This document shows, piece after piece, positions 44,471 through 57,060 of a DNA stretch of 64,000 bases (position 1 is its first letter; every line of letters begins with the position of its first letter). Location: the NCBI RefSeq assembly GCF_020497125.1, contig NC_059073.1, positions 14,963,225-15,027,224 on the forward strand, in the 5' to 3' direction. The stretch comes from Mauremys mutica. Taxonomy: Eukaryota > Chordata > Testudines > Geoemydidae. Below the pieces are notes generated by a model. That model was not told where the DNA came from, made no database searches, and saw only the letters and a program-made list of their open reading frames with translations. A program made the position numbers and the translations under genes.

Positions 44471-46204
44471 AATTGACAGAGTACACACTATGGAAAGTTC
44501 ACAAACAACTCATAGCATTAAATCCCCCTGTAAATCGGATCCTCAACTGGTATAAATTGATATTGCTACATTGACTTCAGTGGAGCTATGCCTGTTTATG
44601 CCAGCAGAAAATTTTTCTTGTTGCTCTAAGAATATTGAATAACGAACAAATTTGCCAGCATCTTAATGTGCTCTTGGACAACTTGTGAACAGGGAGTGGG
44701 GAAAGAGGCTAAAATTGTTGAATAGCTCACTGAATAACTGGAACAGTTCTACTTACGTAAATCAAATGGTCCTCTTCCCCTGACAAGGGCCTTTATTACA
44801 AAAGGATAACAGTCCAAACAGGGCATTTCTCCAGATTAAGGAGGAGAAACTTTAAACAAAGGAAAGAGAAACACTGTACTATGTCTAACATTAATGGGCC
44901 AGCATGACCGACCTACATGAAACAATATATTACACCTCTGTCTGCTACAAAAGAAACTATTCCATAAGCAGAAGCCTATAGGAGTAGCATATGGCCTCAT
45001 GCTAGGGCACTACATCTGTATCAAGTCAAAGGGAATGTGCCACTCATTGAAAATTCCTCATCAATTCCTGCAGCCCCTAGGTGGTCTCCCATCTGACTAC
45101 TGTCTTTCCTTGCTTACCTTGTCTGAGCTGTTAAGATCACAGCCCATGGTTGTATGCCTGCAAGGAACACAACGGTGTTCCTTGCTATACATTTAATATT
45201 TAATACACAACATGCAGCTCTGTGTTCTAAGTTAAATAGTTCAATGGACTATATATTATTTAATAGGTGAGACTTACTGAATTCACTAAAGACGGAGTTT
45301 AACAGTCATCTGTATAAATGGGTTCAATTACACAACTCCCTTGATTCATTTGTGTTTTAATGCTTTCATTATTTGATTAAACTGCAAATGGAGTGTTTTG
45401 CCATCTCAGGCACTCCTAGCACTGACCTCTTTTCTTCTAGATAATGTACAACTGTACCGTCAGTCCTGAGTGGCTGATGCATATACAATTCAGAGATATG
45501 CAAGACCCACTTAGATGCTACAGACACAGGCCAGTGTAAAGTGTTGAACTCCATTCCTAGCATTGCTTCACATGAAGATTTTAGAAGTATATGTATTTTC
45601 ATATAGCCTTTTTATTAAAGGGTGAGAGTATGGTCTTGCAGATCTTTAATTGTTACTTACGTATTGTCAGAGAAAAACTTAGTTCTCACTCTCTGGTTGG
45701 GTGCAGCAAAGTCAGATACTTTATTCTCAAGCAATTGCATAGAGGGAGAGAGTGCACTAGGACACAGGGTTTCCCCCTCCTTGGCAGGTCTCTCGACAGG
45801 TAAACAATTACAGCAAGCATTTATACTTTTTGTTACATACAATAATAAGCAACAGCTGCATTTTGTTTATACATAGGTCATCTTGATATCTTATTTTTCT
45901 CACTTATTTAGACTCTAGTCTACATTCTATATTTATCTACACAAGGTCGCAACAACTTCTCACGCAGTTCTTTCCCACTCGCCTCACCCAATCCTCGCTT
46001 CTACAAATCTCGCGTCATTAGGGTTACCGCTAGTCTGAATCTTGCTAACAGAGACTGCCATGCATTGAAATCCCCTTCAAATCCCTAACAGTTCTTTCTC
46101 TACTTCCACAATATTCTTATCTCTTGTTATTGGTCTTTGTATTCTATTAGCACCTAGCGACCTGAACAAATGCATAGTAATAACACCTAGTTCGAATATA
46201 GCAC
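44471..46204. other. Unassigned host DNA; possible LTR at 45665-46100
   Basis: A foldback repeat (CCTCAACTGGTATAAATTG ... GCCTGTTTATGCCAGC) lies at about 44540-44610. From TGTCAGAGAAAAAC (45665) to about 46090 the sequence looks like a minus-strand LTR (AATAAAGTAT on the minus strand near 45730), but I could not find a target duplication or a sure end. Confidence 0.35.
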
Positions 46205-46365
46205 TGTGAAAAGGAGGTCAGTATCATTTCCCAGATGGGGAAACCGAGGCACAGAGCTGTGACTTGACTTATGCAAGGTCACCCAGCAGGCCAGAGCTGG
46301 GAATAGAACTCAGGTCTCCTCAGTCCAGTTTAGTGTTCTGTCCACTAGGCAACGCTGCGTCCTCA
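46205..46365 (+). repeat. MIR-like SINE
   Basis: CCCAGATGGGGAAACCGAGGC, AAGGTCACCCAGCAGGCCAG and CAGGTCTCCTCAGTCCAG are in consensus order, ending CCACTAGGCAACGCTG. Confidence 0.8.
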
Positions 46366-46394
46366 GGTCAAAACTCTCACACTCTAAGTAGACA

Positions 46395-46575
46395 AGACAG
46401 AAAAAAGGTATGGGAAACAGGCATTATTATCCCCATTTTAGACTGTGCTTTAGTCATGGAGAGATTATAAGATTTGCCTCAAATCACCTACAAAGTCTAT
46501 GGCAGAGCCAGGAACTCAAGCCATGTTTCCTGATGCCAGTCCAATGCCTTAATCACACGACTCATCTTCATTTCA
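46395..46575 (+). repeat. MIR-like SINE
   Basis: ATTATCCCCATTTTAGAC, AGAGCCAGGAACTCAAGCC and CCAATGCCTTAATCACACGA form a second copy, directly after the first. Confidence 0.65.
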
Positions 46576-49500
46576 GCTCTACCAGTTGGTTTATCATGTG
46601 ACCTCATTTAAATGATGTAATCACTCTACATCTTGCCTTATCCCTGGTAAAACAGGGATACTACTACTTGTCTTCTGCACAGGGGTTAAGTAACTTCGAT
46701 ATCCTCCAAAGACATTGTGCTATAGAAATGCAAAGTATTAACCATAAGGAAAGATGGCCCGAAATCAGAGCTTTGCATATGAGTAGGCTTGGCACAATTT
46801 GAATTTTTAAAAAATAATTTTGACAGATAATATCAATGTTTATTTTAAAGGTTTTTTTCATATTTATTGATGTGTCCACAGTTGCACAAAATTGTGGATT
46901 GTAAGCATTTTTTTTATTTTTATTTTTTTTTTTTTTTTGCATTTTGACAGTTGAGACAATTATTTAATGACAGTAGATACTGGGATTCAAAAAAAATTGA
47001 AACTTTAAAAACCATAAGAGCAGAAATTGTCAACATCACACGTCAGATTACACAAAATAAATATCCTTAAATCAATGAATCATACCTGTTTTCACTATTC
47101 ATTCGCTAGTCAATTCGTAACAAGCCTAATTCAAACATCTAAATCACTAGATTTTGACTCTTGGGTTCTCAGAAAAGTAAGAAAAATGCTGTTTATCTGT
47201 AAATTTTGATTATTATCAAAGGAAATATTTTTTCATTGGTTTGTCTGCATACAGTGAAATTGATGTATATTGACATCTGCCAATGAAATCTAATTCTTCC
47301 AAGCCTACATATGAGCCCCTTCAGAGGTGAGTGAAGGCTATACTGTGTTATTTTTCTTTTGGAGGCAACAATTAACTTCATGTGGGTGCTAAAGTGACTT
47401 GTTCCAGGTGGTTCTTTCTCCCCATCCCTCTCTGCTCTATCTGAGCAGAGAAGACATTCCCACTATCCAAACGTGGGGTAAGGTACAGCCCTTTTGTGTC
47501 CTACTGTCAGTGAGCGGGACATGGGTGATCATGACTAGTCGGTGGAGCAGGAAGCAAGCCAAGTGGTTAGAGCAGGATTCAGACCTCATGGTTAGCACAG
47601 GAGTTGATTGCCACGAATCAGAGCCAAGGGTCGGAGCCTAAGTCAGGAATTGATGCCAAGAGTCTGAAGCTGGGAATCAGAGCTGAGGGGTTAGAGCCAG
47701 ATTCAGAGGCCAGGTGCCAGAGGTGAGGAATAGGAAGGAGCTGAGGCAGGGGCCAGGCTGGGTCCAAGCACATGCAGGAACTACTGCAGCCAAGGGTAAA
47801 TGCTTTAAGCAGTCACCAAACTGCTCCTGCACTGGGGTTTCAGAGCCAGGCTGCTTACTGTTCCAGCCAATCAGGTGGTGTGGACTATTAGGCTGCCTAT
47901 GACAGGCCAGCTGTGCTCATTGAGTGCTCAGAGACTGGTTCTCCAGGCCCTGCTTCCAGACTGGCTCTGCTGCAGATTCTGATTCCTGACACTTATAACA
48001 GGACCCTGCCTACAGCGAAGTGTGTTGGTAAAAAGAAGCAAACAAAACACTCAGGAAAACAAAGGTCTGTCCCTGACAAGCTCACAATCTGATGTTAGCT
48101 GCAATATCATTGATATTAGATGTGATATCAAGTGAAGGGGGAGGAAGAAAGCAGGTTACACTGATAATACACTGAGGGCCCTAGTCACAAACCTAGACCC
48201 AGTTGTGCTAGGTGCTGTACAAATACAGAACAAAAAGTCTCTCCCATGAAGGACTTACAATCTAAACGGACAAGACAGACACAGGGTGGGGGAAGGGGGA
48301 TAACAATTGAGATAGCAATGAAAAGGTAAATCAGTGAAGATCTCTATAAGTCTGAAAAGTGAGTTTCATTTCCATGCAGTTTCATGCGTTCATTTTCAGG
48401 GGACCATAAAGAGAAATGTAGATTATATTTATTTTTTTTGTTATTGCCATAGGCAAAACAACTACTGATTTCTGGTACTGCAAAACCGTGGAGAAATAAT
48501 TAGTGGGAAATGTTTTAGTTAAAAATCTGAATCATGAGCATTAAAGTCAATGGTTTGTAACAAATCTTTGCTCCAGCGTTCAGGGCATGCAGATTCTCAG
48601 GCAGGCGCACTGTGATGCCTGAGAACTAGTTTGAGTGTATGGTGAGGAAAGAAAAGGGGTGAAATTTACGTTGAAATAGCAGGAGAAACTTGCTAATACT
48701 TGCTAAAGTTGATTTCTGCAGTCTGAGGTTGGATAGTCTCCCAAAGGAAGTGATGGAAGACTCATTTCTTGAGATGCTTTAACATGTCCAGTCACTAATA
48801 TATAGAAATAGGTAGGCAAAATCTCAAGTTGGCAAGTTCATGCACTGAACAACTCAGCAGATCTTTTCCATCTCAGGCTTCTGTGATTCTACGAAATGAG
48901 TAGAACTGATAAAAACACAAATATAGTGAACATTTTGAAATTTTCAAAGACTTTTGTTCGACTAGGTGTTCAGTGTGCTGATATCTTTGCTTTTCACTGA
49001 AATTGTTGTAATCTTGCTTTCATTTCTGAAAATGGAATTTATTAAAATGAAATTTCCATTTTGAAATTTTTAAAATGTTGGTTAAAGAAAAGTTTTGATT
49101 TTTGAAAAATCCCTTCATGTAGCTTATCTGACCAATCAAAACTAGCAATGAAAAAGGAAAAAAAAAACACTCCCCAGACCAATCAGAATGGCATAAATTT
49201 CAATGTTTAAAAATGTCCACATTTAATGGAAAAAACATATAGAATTAAAAATGTTGACCGGTTCTAGAAATATATAATAATAATACACAATATGAAAGAA
49301 TTCAACATGTTTGTACGTGACTTCAAATTCATTTTTATCTTCTGCCTCATCATTACAGATTACATTCTTTATGAGCCAAATTCTGAGGTTTTAGTTCAGT
49401 TTTTGTTCAATCTGAACTCTAATTGATTTCAGTGGGAGTTTGTCTTGTGAGAACTAAGTAAGGATATCGGGATTTGACCCTAAGAGAACAAGAATTCCAT

Positions 49501-50149
49501 TTGCTTTGCAGTAATTTTTACACTACTACATGAAGAAGATGCGTAGGATGCTTCATCTTAGATGCTTCCAGATATAGCTGATTTTGAAATGATCCTACCA
49601 AGACATGAAATCATTATTGATGTCTGCAGAGCATATCCCTTCTGGGGACTATGGTTATTGACTTAACTATCCAGGAGAGTAACTAGAATTGATTTAGACC
49701 CTGTGCCAAGATGATCCAGTCTGGGATTTTATTTGAGATACTCACAGGGAATTCATCATAAAGGAATGAGTGGGTTAATGAAGCCTTCTGTCTATGTGAT
49801 ATGAGTTCAACTTTGCTAGCCGTCGCTTCTCAAGTGTGGCAGCTGTGGCCAACTCCTAAAAGTAGCTTTGGTTAGACTTTTGGAATAGTCTCTAATATCT
49901 CCCTTGCAGCTACCTAAAAAACATTGGTGGACACGGTCAGTTTACATTGGGCATTAGTGCCTGTGTTTTAACTGCATGTGCATGCAAGGGAGGGAGGGTT
50001 CTTTAGTAATTAGACCAGGTGGGGCTAGGCATTAGGACTCCTGTACTGTTACCAACGGCTTTTGGGAGACTGAGAGCGAGGCCATCAGCTGTTAGTATCA
50101 ATCAGTCTATCTGTGGCACTTATCTGTCCCCCAGTACCTGAGCATCTCA
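46576..50149. other. Unassigned host DNA with simple and old repeats
   Basis: Poly-T tracts lie near 46910-46940. At about 47560-47780 there is a degenerate tandem array of AGAGCCAAGGGTCGGAGCC- and GAATCAGAGCTGAGG-like units. At 48175-48285 an old dispersed repeat (GTGCTAGGTGCTGTACAAAT, GACTTACAATCTAAACGG) is present; a second copy is at 55240-55295. Around 48930-49270 the DNA is rich in AAATTTCC words. No gene recognised. Confidence 0.5.
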
Positions 50150-50340
50150 TGGTCTTCAGTGCATTTATTCTCACAACACCTCTGTGAAGTAGGGAAGTGC
50201 TGTTATCCTTCTGTTACAAATGAGGAACAAGGGCACAGAGAGAGATCATTTAATCATGGTCACACAGGAAGCCTCTGGCAGAGCAGGGAATGCAGCTGTC
50301 CTGAGTCCCAGCCTAGCACCCAGACCACAGGACCACCCTG
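50150..50340 (+). repeat. MIR-like SINE
   Basis: CACAACACCTCTGTGAAGTAG, TTACAAATGAGGAACAAGGGC, ACACAGGAAGCCTCTGGCAG and CCAGACCACAGGACCACC occur in order. Confidence 0.75.
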
Positions 50341-50394
50341 CCTCTCAATGCCTAGCTGTTACATAGCACTTGCATCCTTACAAATGACTTACTA

Positions 50395-50545
50395 AGGAGG
50401 TCAGTAATCATTATCCCCATTTTACAGATTGCGAAGTGCGGCACAGAAAGCTGATGTGATTTGTCCAAGGTCACCTACTAGGCTAATAGCAGAGCTGAGA
50501 CTTGACCCCAGGTCTGCTGAATACCAGTATACTGCCAGTTGTAGT
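50395..50545 (+). repeat. MIR-like SINE
   Basis: ATTATCCCCATTTTACAGATT and CCAAGGTCACCTACTAGGC, then TGACCCCAGGTCTGCTG. Confidence 0.75.
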
Positions 50546-52732
50546 TCCTGGTTTGATGAGATACTTCACCTTTCTGGATACAGGATGCTCTCACTCTTCT
50601 CTGAGTCAATGTCATGCCAAGTCAGCAGAAAAATCCAGGAATGAGTCATTAGTCCTATATAAAGCAGTAATATGACAGATTGCATTGGGTGAGACATATT
50701 GCTAGAACATCTCTAACCTGTAGCCTAAGAGTATTCGTTCTGTGCATCCCAAATCTGCCATCGTCTTCTTTTCTTCTCTTTTTTTTTCCAAGCGTGAATT
50801 GTGCAATAGATTCCAACTCATGGTTAATAATATTGAATGTGACTAGAGTTGGTTGGGAAAAGAGGATTTTTCCTGCCCAAACTTTCAGATGAAATTTTGA
50901 ATAGAATTTCGTTTTTGGAGGAGGGCGGTGGGTTGTCAAAGAAAGAACAAATCAGTTTTATTTTGAAAAATATCTGTTTTCTGTTGGGAAAAAAAAGAGG
51001 GGGGGTGAGGATTAACAAAAGCCTGAAAAATGTCAACAAAAATGGAAAATTGTCCATGAAAATTTCCATTTAATCAAAGACTTTTTCCATCAAAAGATAT
51101 TTTGATGGCAAATATTTGAGTTCTAGTTGCAACCCTCTGCTTTATGGCCGGTGAGCTCACAACAGGTGCCCGACAGGCAGCGGATGGTTCTTGTATTAAA
51201 CACTTGGAATGGTGGTGACACTAGACTATTTCCTACTCCCTTCTGTTCCTCATTTCTTTATTTTTCTATGAACAAGGTAGAAAATGTGCCACGTCATGGC
51301 ACACACTGTGATCAGACTTTTGACCGTATTAAGTTCTGGGCTTAGGTTCTCTCAAGATGAAATTACTCCAAGTTTATCTGTTTGCAAAGTTTCATCATCC
51401 AAGAGGTCACTTTGTCTGTGTTCCTCCAAAGATTCCATTAAGATGTCAAAACGAATCCAGGGCTAGATACTGTATGTTAACAACAATGCAGCTGTCAGCT
51501 AAAGATGTTGGCAACTTTTTTTAATAAACAACCTCGTAAGCAATATGAAGAGTGTTTACAACACAGCTATAGTCTCTCTGAGGAGTTGAAATGATGCATC
51601 CAGTCTTCTTCTAGCAGTGTCTCTTTTCTGTTCTAGCATGACAGCGTTCAGAGAGATGCTGCAGCTCCCAGAACCCTGTGAAGTTTAGGTAGATGGCCAG
51701 ATTTTCAGAAGTGTTATGTATTCAACAGGTTCTACTGTGGCAGAGACGGCAAAAATTTCAGAAGAGTTTGGCACCCAAAATGGTGAGATGTTTTTAAAAT
51801 CTGGCCACTTATTTTGGTTCCTAAATAAGAAGTCAGTGTCTTGAAAATCTGACCCTATAAATGCATGCTGAGCACTTCTGAAAATCCAGTCCAGAAGCAA
51901 GGCAAGAATCTGAGTCCTGTTCACAGTAACAAAATACAGTGAAGTTTGACTTGTATTTGTAGGGTCCAGTCCTTCTGAAAGTCCCCTTTCAGCCCACATC
52001 ATCCTATCTGACTTGAGGGAGGGGAAAAGGACATAAACATTAGCCATGAAATTTGCTTAATCTTAACACAAATAATCTTGCTACCCAGAACTACCTACCA
52101 TCCAGTTATAAACCTCTCTCCTTTTTCTTTGATATTGGCTCCTTGAGAAGGTGCCATCTTCTGCCAGCATCAAATTCCAAGCCATAACATGACACAGAGG
52201 TTGCCCTTCTTGGGCTGGTGTCTGAACTTCTGCTGGCTTTCGGAAGGAAACAACCCCCCTACATGGCTGCCATTAGATTTCTTTGTAGCCTCCAGACTGT
52301 GGACCATCTGAAGAATATTATGCACAAACGATTTATTGTAGGAATGAATGGGGCAGCACTCTGCTGGATCCATGTCTTCCCATCCAGCAAAGCTCCTCAT
52401 TATTAGATCCCTATGATGTAGAGTTTGTCAACACTATTTTCCCCTCCTCTTCTTTATATGAGATCTCTGCCAAAGTGAGAAGGATGCCAAGGACTCCAGG
52501 ACCAACCATTTATGATGGCACCCAGCACTGTCTTCTGTGCTTTTGAAGGCTCCACCATCAGCACTAGGATGCCCCAAAGCCAGAAAGAAATCAACAGAAT
52601 GATGAAGCACAGCACAGGTGGCTCACAAGTTACCAGGTTAGACACAAGTGACATTAGCAAGTACCCAGATAGAAGCACTGTGGGCCTGGCTAATACTCTG
52701 GTCTCACCAGTGACTGAGGATATCAGACCAGT
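50546..52732. other. Unassigned host DNA
   Basis: AT-rich repeat words (GAAAATTTCCATTT type) at 50850-51110 and an old foldback repeat around 51690-51900 (ATTTTCAGAAG ... CTTCTGAAAAT). No gene recognised. Confidence 0.45.
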
Positions 52733-52922
52733 GGGTTGCCAGGTGTCTGGTTTTCACCCAAACATCCAGTCGAAAAGGGACCCTCCCAGCCTGGTAAAAA
52801 TGAGTGAGTGAGTAAGGGTGGGGGAGAGCAAACGACGGAGGGAGAGAGTGAGTGGGGCAGGACCTTGGAGAAGGGGCAGGGTAAGGATGTTCGGTTTTGT
52901 TCGGTCAGAAAGTTGGCAACCC
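52733..52922. mobile_element. Short MITE (GGGTTGCCA ends)
   Basis: GGGTTGCCAGGTG at the left and TTGGCAACCC at the right are inverted, with CTGGTTTTCACCCAAACATC inside. The target duplication was not resolved. The 178- and 153-codon frames around it have no family resemblance. Confidence 0.65.
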
Positions 52923-55084
52923 ATCAAGTTAGACTGAAGCCTCACAGTCATGCTGGATTCTTCCAGCCTAAGCCTTTGAAATTCTCCTTGACTAGGGTGG
53001 AGTGTAACCAGTGGAATAACTCTCTCCAGAAAGTTGGGGGAGAAGGAGACAGACACTTCACGCAGCACCATGAGATGCCTCTCTCGGCCCCCAGTAACCG
53101 GCAAAAAAGTTACTCCAACTTTTTTCTCCACACAACCCTTCATAAAGGCACTTGCTTCGCCCTTTGCCAATGGTGCAGGCCTTGGCTGGCTCCTATGCTT
53201 TGCTCCAGAATGACTGTGGTGAAAGTCTACAGTCAGCCCTCCCCTTCTATCACCCAGGCTTCCTTCTGACCGTATTAGCAGGCATAGCATGAGTCCTGGG
53301 TGTACAGAGAGGAGAAATCACTGCTTGGACACTTCATGCTTCTTCATAATGTTATTCTGTGTGTTTAGATCCCTTGGATAAAATTGCTTTGCGCTGCTAG
53401 GAAAAAACCCAGACATTCTTTTACTTGTAAACCCAACATATTCGATACAGAATCAGAGGCCAGTTCATGGCAGACTTTGTGATGCCATTTGTACAGAGTT
53501 ATCCTTCAGAACTGAACCACACCCTACGGAGGGAGGAATGGGGAGAGTATAGGGCACACAAAGAGGTGGGAAGGGCTATAAGCAGTCAGCTGGAGACTTA
53601 TGGAAAGAGACCACCAATGCTGAAGGATGGGATAGCGGGAGGTGGATAGGATCAGTCCTGTCTTTCATGACTTGAGTTTTAATTGGGAAGGAGAAGTTCA
53701 TTTGTAATAGTGAAAGGAAGGATTATTTTGTGGTAAAGGCACTGGGCCTGGAACACAGGTCTGGGTTCAGTTCCCATTTCTGACACAGACTCCCTGTGTG
53801 ACCATGGACAAATCACTTAATCACTCTCTGTCTCAGTTTGCCATTGTTGGTAATGAGGGGATAATTCTTCTTTCTCCCACCCACTGACTTGCCTTGACTG
53901 TTTAGATTGTAAGCTCCTTGAGGCAGGGCCAGTCTCTTCCTGTGTGCCTAGCACACTTGTGTCTGATCTTGGTGGGGGTATCTAGGCACTTCCATAATAT
54001 ACATAATGTTTCTCAAGGAGGAATAAAACTGAAAGATGGGGACAGTTCATACTGGAAGAAGTTCATGTAATGGCAGGATTTCCTGCCACGCCTAGTGGAG
54101 CAAGAGCAGGAACAGAGGAAGTGTAGGCAAAGGAAGAGCCAGCCAGAACAGAGGGGTGGAGGGTGTTGTGAGGAAGAGGAGGGGCGTCAGGAGCAGAAGA
54201 GAAGACAGAGTTGAAAAATTGGTCTGACAACAGAACTGACAAAGTGCAGGAAGGAGGGGAGGTTGGGGACCCGGAAGCTAAGAGCAGCAGAGAGGTTAGT
54301 AGACTGGCTGTCACAGAAATCTCCATATTTATCCCACTGTTGATGCCAATTAGTGCCATTCACCAGAGTGGCTTTTGTGTGTGATCTGGCAGCTAGGAAC
54401 TGGGCTAAATCCATCAACTCCTTTCAAAGAGCCATTCAATGGGAATGTCTTTTGGCCACTATCAACTTGGGCTAGGTTTGAGCTGGCAACAAACTCTGTG
54501 CCTCGTATCCAGTCCCCTGAGCCATCCAGGTCCCTCCGTCCCCCCAACAGACTCACTCTCATTCTCTATATACTGTTTTATTGTTCTGCACTCATCCTTG
54601 GCACTGATCATTCTCTATGTAATGGGCTGCATTTCAACGAGGGATTTATTAACATGGCTTATGACACTGTTCACACTGAAGTGAGTAATAGCATCTTTCA
54701 ATAGCACTGAAAGCACCAACAAAACCACAGACAAATGGATATTCCACTTGTTCTCTTTGGCTCCGGCAAATATATGTCAGTGTTATCACTGTGCTTACAT
54801 GAATCAACGGCTTCTTCTGCACGTGTGGGGAGATGACCCATTCCATTCCTCATAAGAAGCAAAATGGAGGAGCGTTAGGAGGTCATGACCAGGCATCAAG
54901 ATCTCTAAGGGCTATTACACTCTCATTTGAGTGGGGCACCAGGGGACAGTTCCCATGCCAGTGAAGCAGGGGAACTGTGGTGTAATTGCTACTTAACCAC
55001 AGTTTTATTTCTTTCGCGGAACAAGATGTCAGTGAAACCGTGAGTGTAACGCTACTGTGTGTCATTTTGTAGTGCATGTGTCAT
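52923..55084. other. Unassigned host DNA with a MIR-like fragment
   Basis: A reversed MIR-like segment (about 53755-53900: CTGTGTGACCATGGACAAATC, CTCTGTCTCAGTTTGCCA) is present, followed by GTAAGCTCCTTGAGGCAGGG. No gene recognised. Confidence 0.5.
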
Positions 55085-55208
55085 GACTTATTAAATGCAT
55101 TGAGAAGGAGCTGTCCGACGAAGTGGGTATTCACCCACGAAAGCTCATGCTCCAATACGTCTGTTAGTCTATAAGGTGCCACAGGACTCTTTGCTGCTTC
55201 TATATTAA
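55085..55208 (+). repeat. Penelope-like element 3' tail
   Basis: GTCCGACGAAGTGGGTATTC, ACCCACGAAAGCTCATGCTC and TATAAGGTGCCACAGGACTC are the same type of 3' tail as at 39950-40016. Confidence 0.75.
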
Positions 55209-55374
55209 TTGTTATTGTGGTAGCACCCTAGGAGCCCCAGTCAGGAAGTGTGACCCATTGTGCTAGGTGCTGTACAAGTGTGGAACAAAAAAGACAGGCT
55301 GTTTAAGGCAGTCAGGATTACTTTCAGGGTGTAAACTTTGCTACCCTGTTAAAGCACAGCAGATCCTAAGGGCA

Positions 55375-55645
55375 CGTCTACACTACAGAATTACTTCCAT
55401 ATAACTACATCGCTCAGGGTGTGAAAAATCCCCACCCCTGTGTGATATAGTTATACCGACCGAAACACTGGTGTAGACAGCACTATGTTGGCGGAAGAGC
55501 TTCTCCCACTGACATAGCTACCGCCTCTTGGGGAGGTGGATTAACTATGCTGACGGGAGAGCTCTCTCCCATCAGCATTGAGTGTCTTCATTCACGTGCT
55601 ACAGCAGCATCAGTGCAGCGTTTGAAGTGCAGACCTGCCCTAAGG
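55375..55645. mobile_element. MITE with CCTAAGGGCACGTCTACAC ends
   Basis: The left end CCTAAGGGCACGTCTACACT matches the inverse of the right end (about AAGTGCAGACCTGCCCTAAGG) over some 20 bp. The interior has further short inverted parts. Superfamily and target duplication are not settled. Confidence 0.75.
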
Positions 55646-56552
55646 GCAGTGGAACTGCTGCTATTCCTTTGCTCAGAGGGGCAGGCTCTGGAGGACGACT
55701 CCCAGCAGGTTCAATGGTGGGAATTGGCTAGAGGATCTGCCACTGCTCCGTTAGCTTGATGCCCAGCTACCAGGCTGTGGCAATATGCAGCCTCTCCACT
55801 CCTGACCATTTATTCTTCATTCCCCTGCTATCCCCAGCACAAATCTGTGAATTCAGTAGAGGGTTGGGGACAGGCAGGCAGCCTCCATGCTCAAGAGGGA
55901 AAGAGTGACTATATGCTTTTCCTTTCAGCTACAGAGATGAATAGGTCTCTCTCAGCCCCTATTAAATTTCAGAGCTGTGTAATCAAACTAGAACTATTGC
56001 TGTCCTTGTGGCTATAAAAAAAATTTGTTTATCAAGTTCCGCTATCCTTTTTATCAGTTTGACTTATACACACCGTGCTGCTTTGGTAGTGAAGGTAATT
56101 GCCGTTGTTGGGAAGTGACTGCAATGAAAGTAGTGAGTGTACACAGATGTAAATGAGGGAAGATTTGGGCCCAAAGTTCCAGGCTTGAAGATATATATTT
56201 AAAAAAACAACAAGGGGGGGCTAGGGTTAGGCTGATCTATGATGATAGGAGATTGCAAGAGTGTGGGAAGCCAGGTGACTGCATGGTGGAGTTGAGCGTC
56301 TGTTATTGAATTGTTTCAAGGGGAATATCATGGGTTGTTTTTTATTAGTGGCATGTTTTTATCCGTACACTTAAGGGCTGATTCTCTCCCCCTTGCTCAC
56401 GCTGAGTAGTATGAGAGGAAGGATTGTCTTGGGTTTAGGGCATTACATGGGGACTCAAGTTTTAATTCCTGACTCCCTGGGTGACCTAGAGATTGATACA
56501 TGGGCTACAGCCTTGGCTAAGAGACATACGTCTTTTAGCTCATGCGGTAGAG
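55646..56552. other. Unassigned host DNA
   Basis: No gene recognised. Confidence 0.45.
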
Positions 56553-56760
56553 CAGGGATCAGCAACCTTTGGCACACGGCCCATCAGGGAAATCCCCTGG
56601 CGGGCCGGGATGGTTTGTTTACCTGCAGCGTCCGCAGGTTCGACTGATCGCAGCCCCCACTGGCTGCAGTTCGCCGTTCCAGGCCAAAGGGGACCGCGGG
56701 AAGGGCGGCCAGCACATCCCTTGGCCCGTGCTGCTTCCGCTCGCGGCCCTACTCACACTC
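56553..56760 (+). repeat. Non-autonomous hAT element, left half
   Basis: CAGGGATCAGCAACCTTTGG opens a copy of the family at 25267. The right inverted end is not found; the sequence passes instead into a minisatellite. Confidence 0.8.
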
Positions 56761-56814
56761 CATCCCTGCTCCACCCCAGGCTGTGCCCCCTCCCCCACTT
56801 GGCCCACTCGTCGC

Positions 56815-57060
56815 GTTCCTCCTCTCCTCCTCCCTTCCCCGCGAGGCCCCCACTGCTCACCACGACCCTCTTCTCCCTCCTCCCTCGCGAGGCCCCCACC
56901 ACTCGCCACATCTCTCTTCTCCTCTTCCCTCTCCTGTGAGAACCCCACTGCTCACCACGTCCCTCCTCTCCTCCCTTTCCCCCTCCCCCGTGAGGCTCCC
57001 ACTGCCTGCCATGTCCCTCCCCTCCTCCACCTCCCCCCCGCGAGGCCCCCATCACCTACA
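56815..57060 (+). repeat. Minisatellite, about 50-bp unit
   Basis: About five imperfect units around GCGAGGCCCCCACTGCTCAC and CCTCCTCTCCTCC. It creates long open frames on both strands (for example 56569-57297) that are not genes. Confidence 0.85.

Noticed and set aside
45665..46100. Second full LTR with defined ends
   Set aside because: TG start and a minus-strand AATAAA are visible, but no matching target duplication or CA end could be fixed, so it is only noted as possible.
52754..53290. 178-codon minus and 153-codon plus frames
   Set aside because: They overlap a MITE and each other, with no family resemblance.
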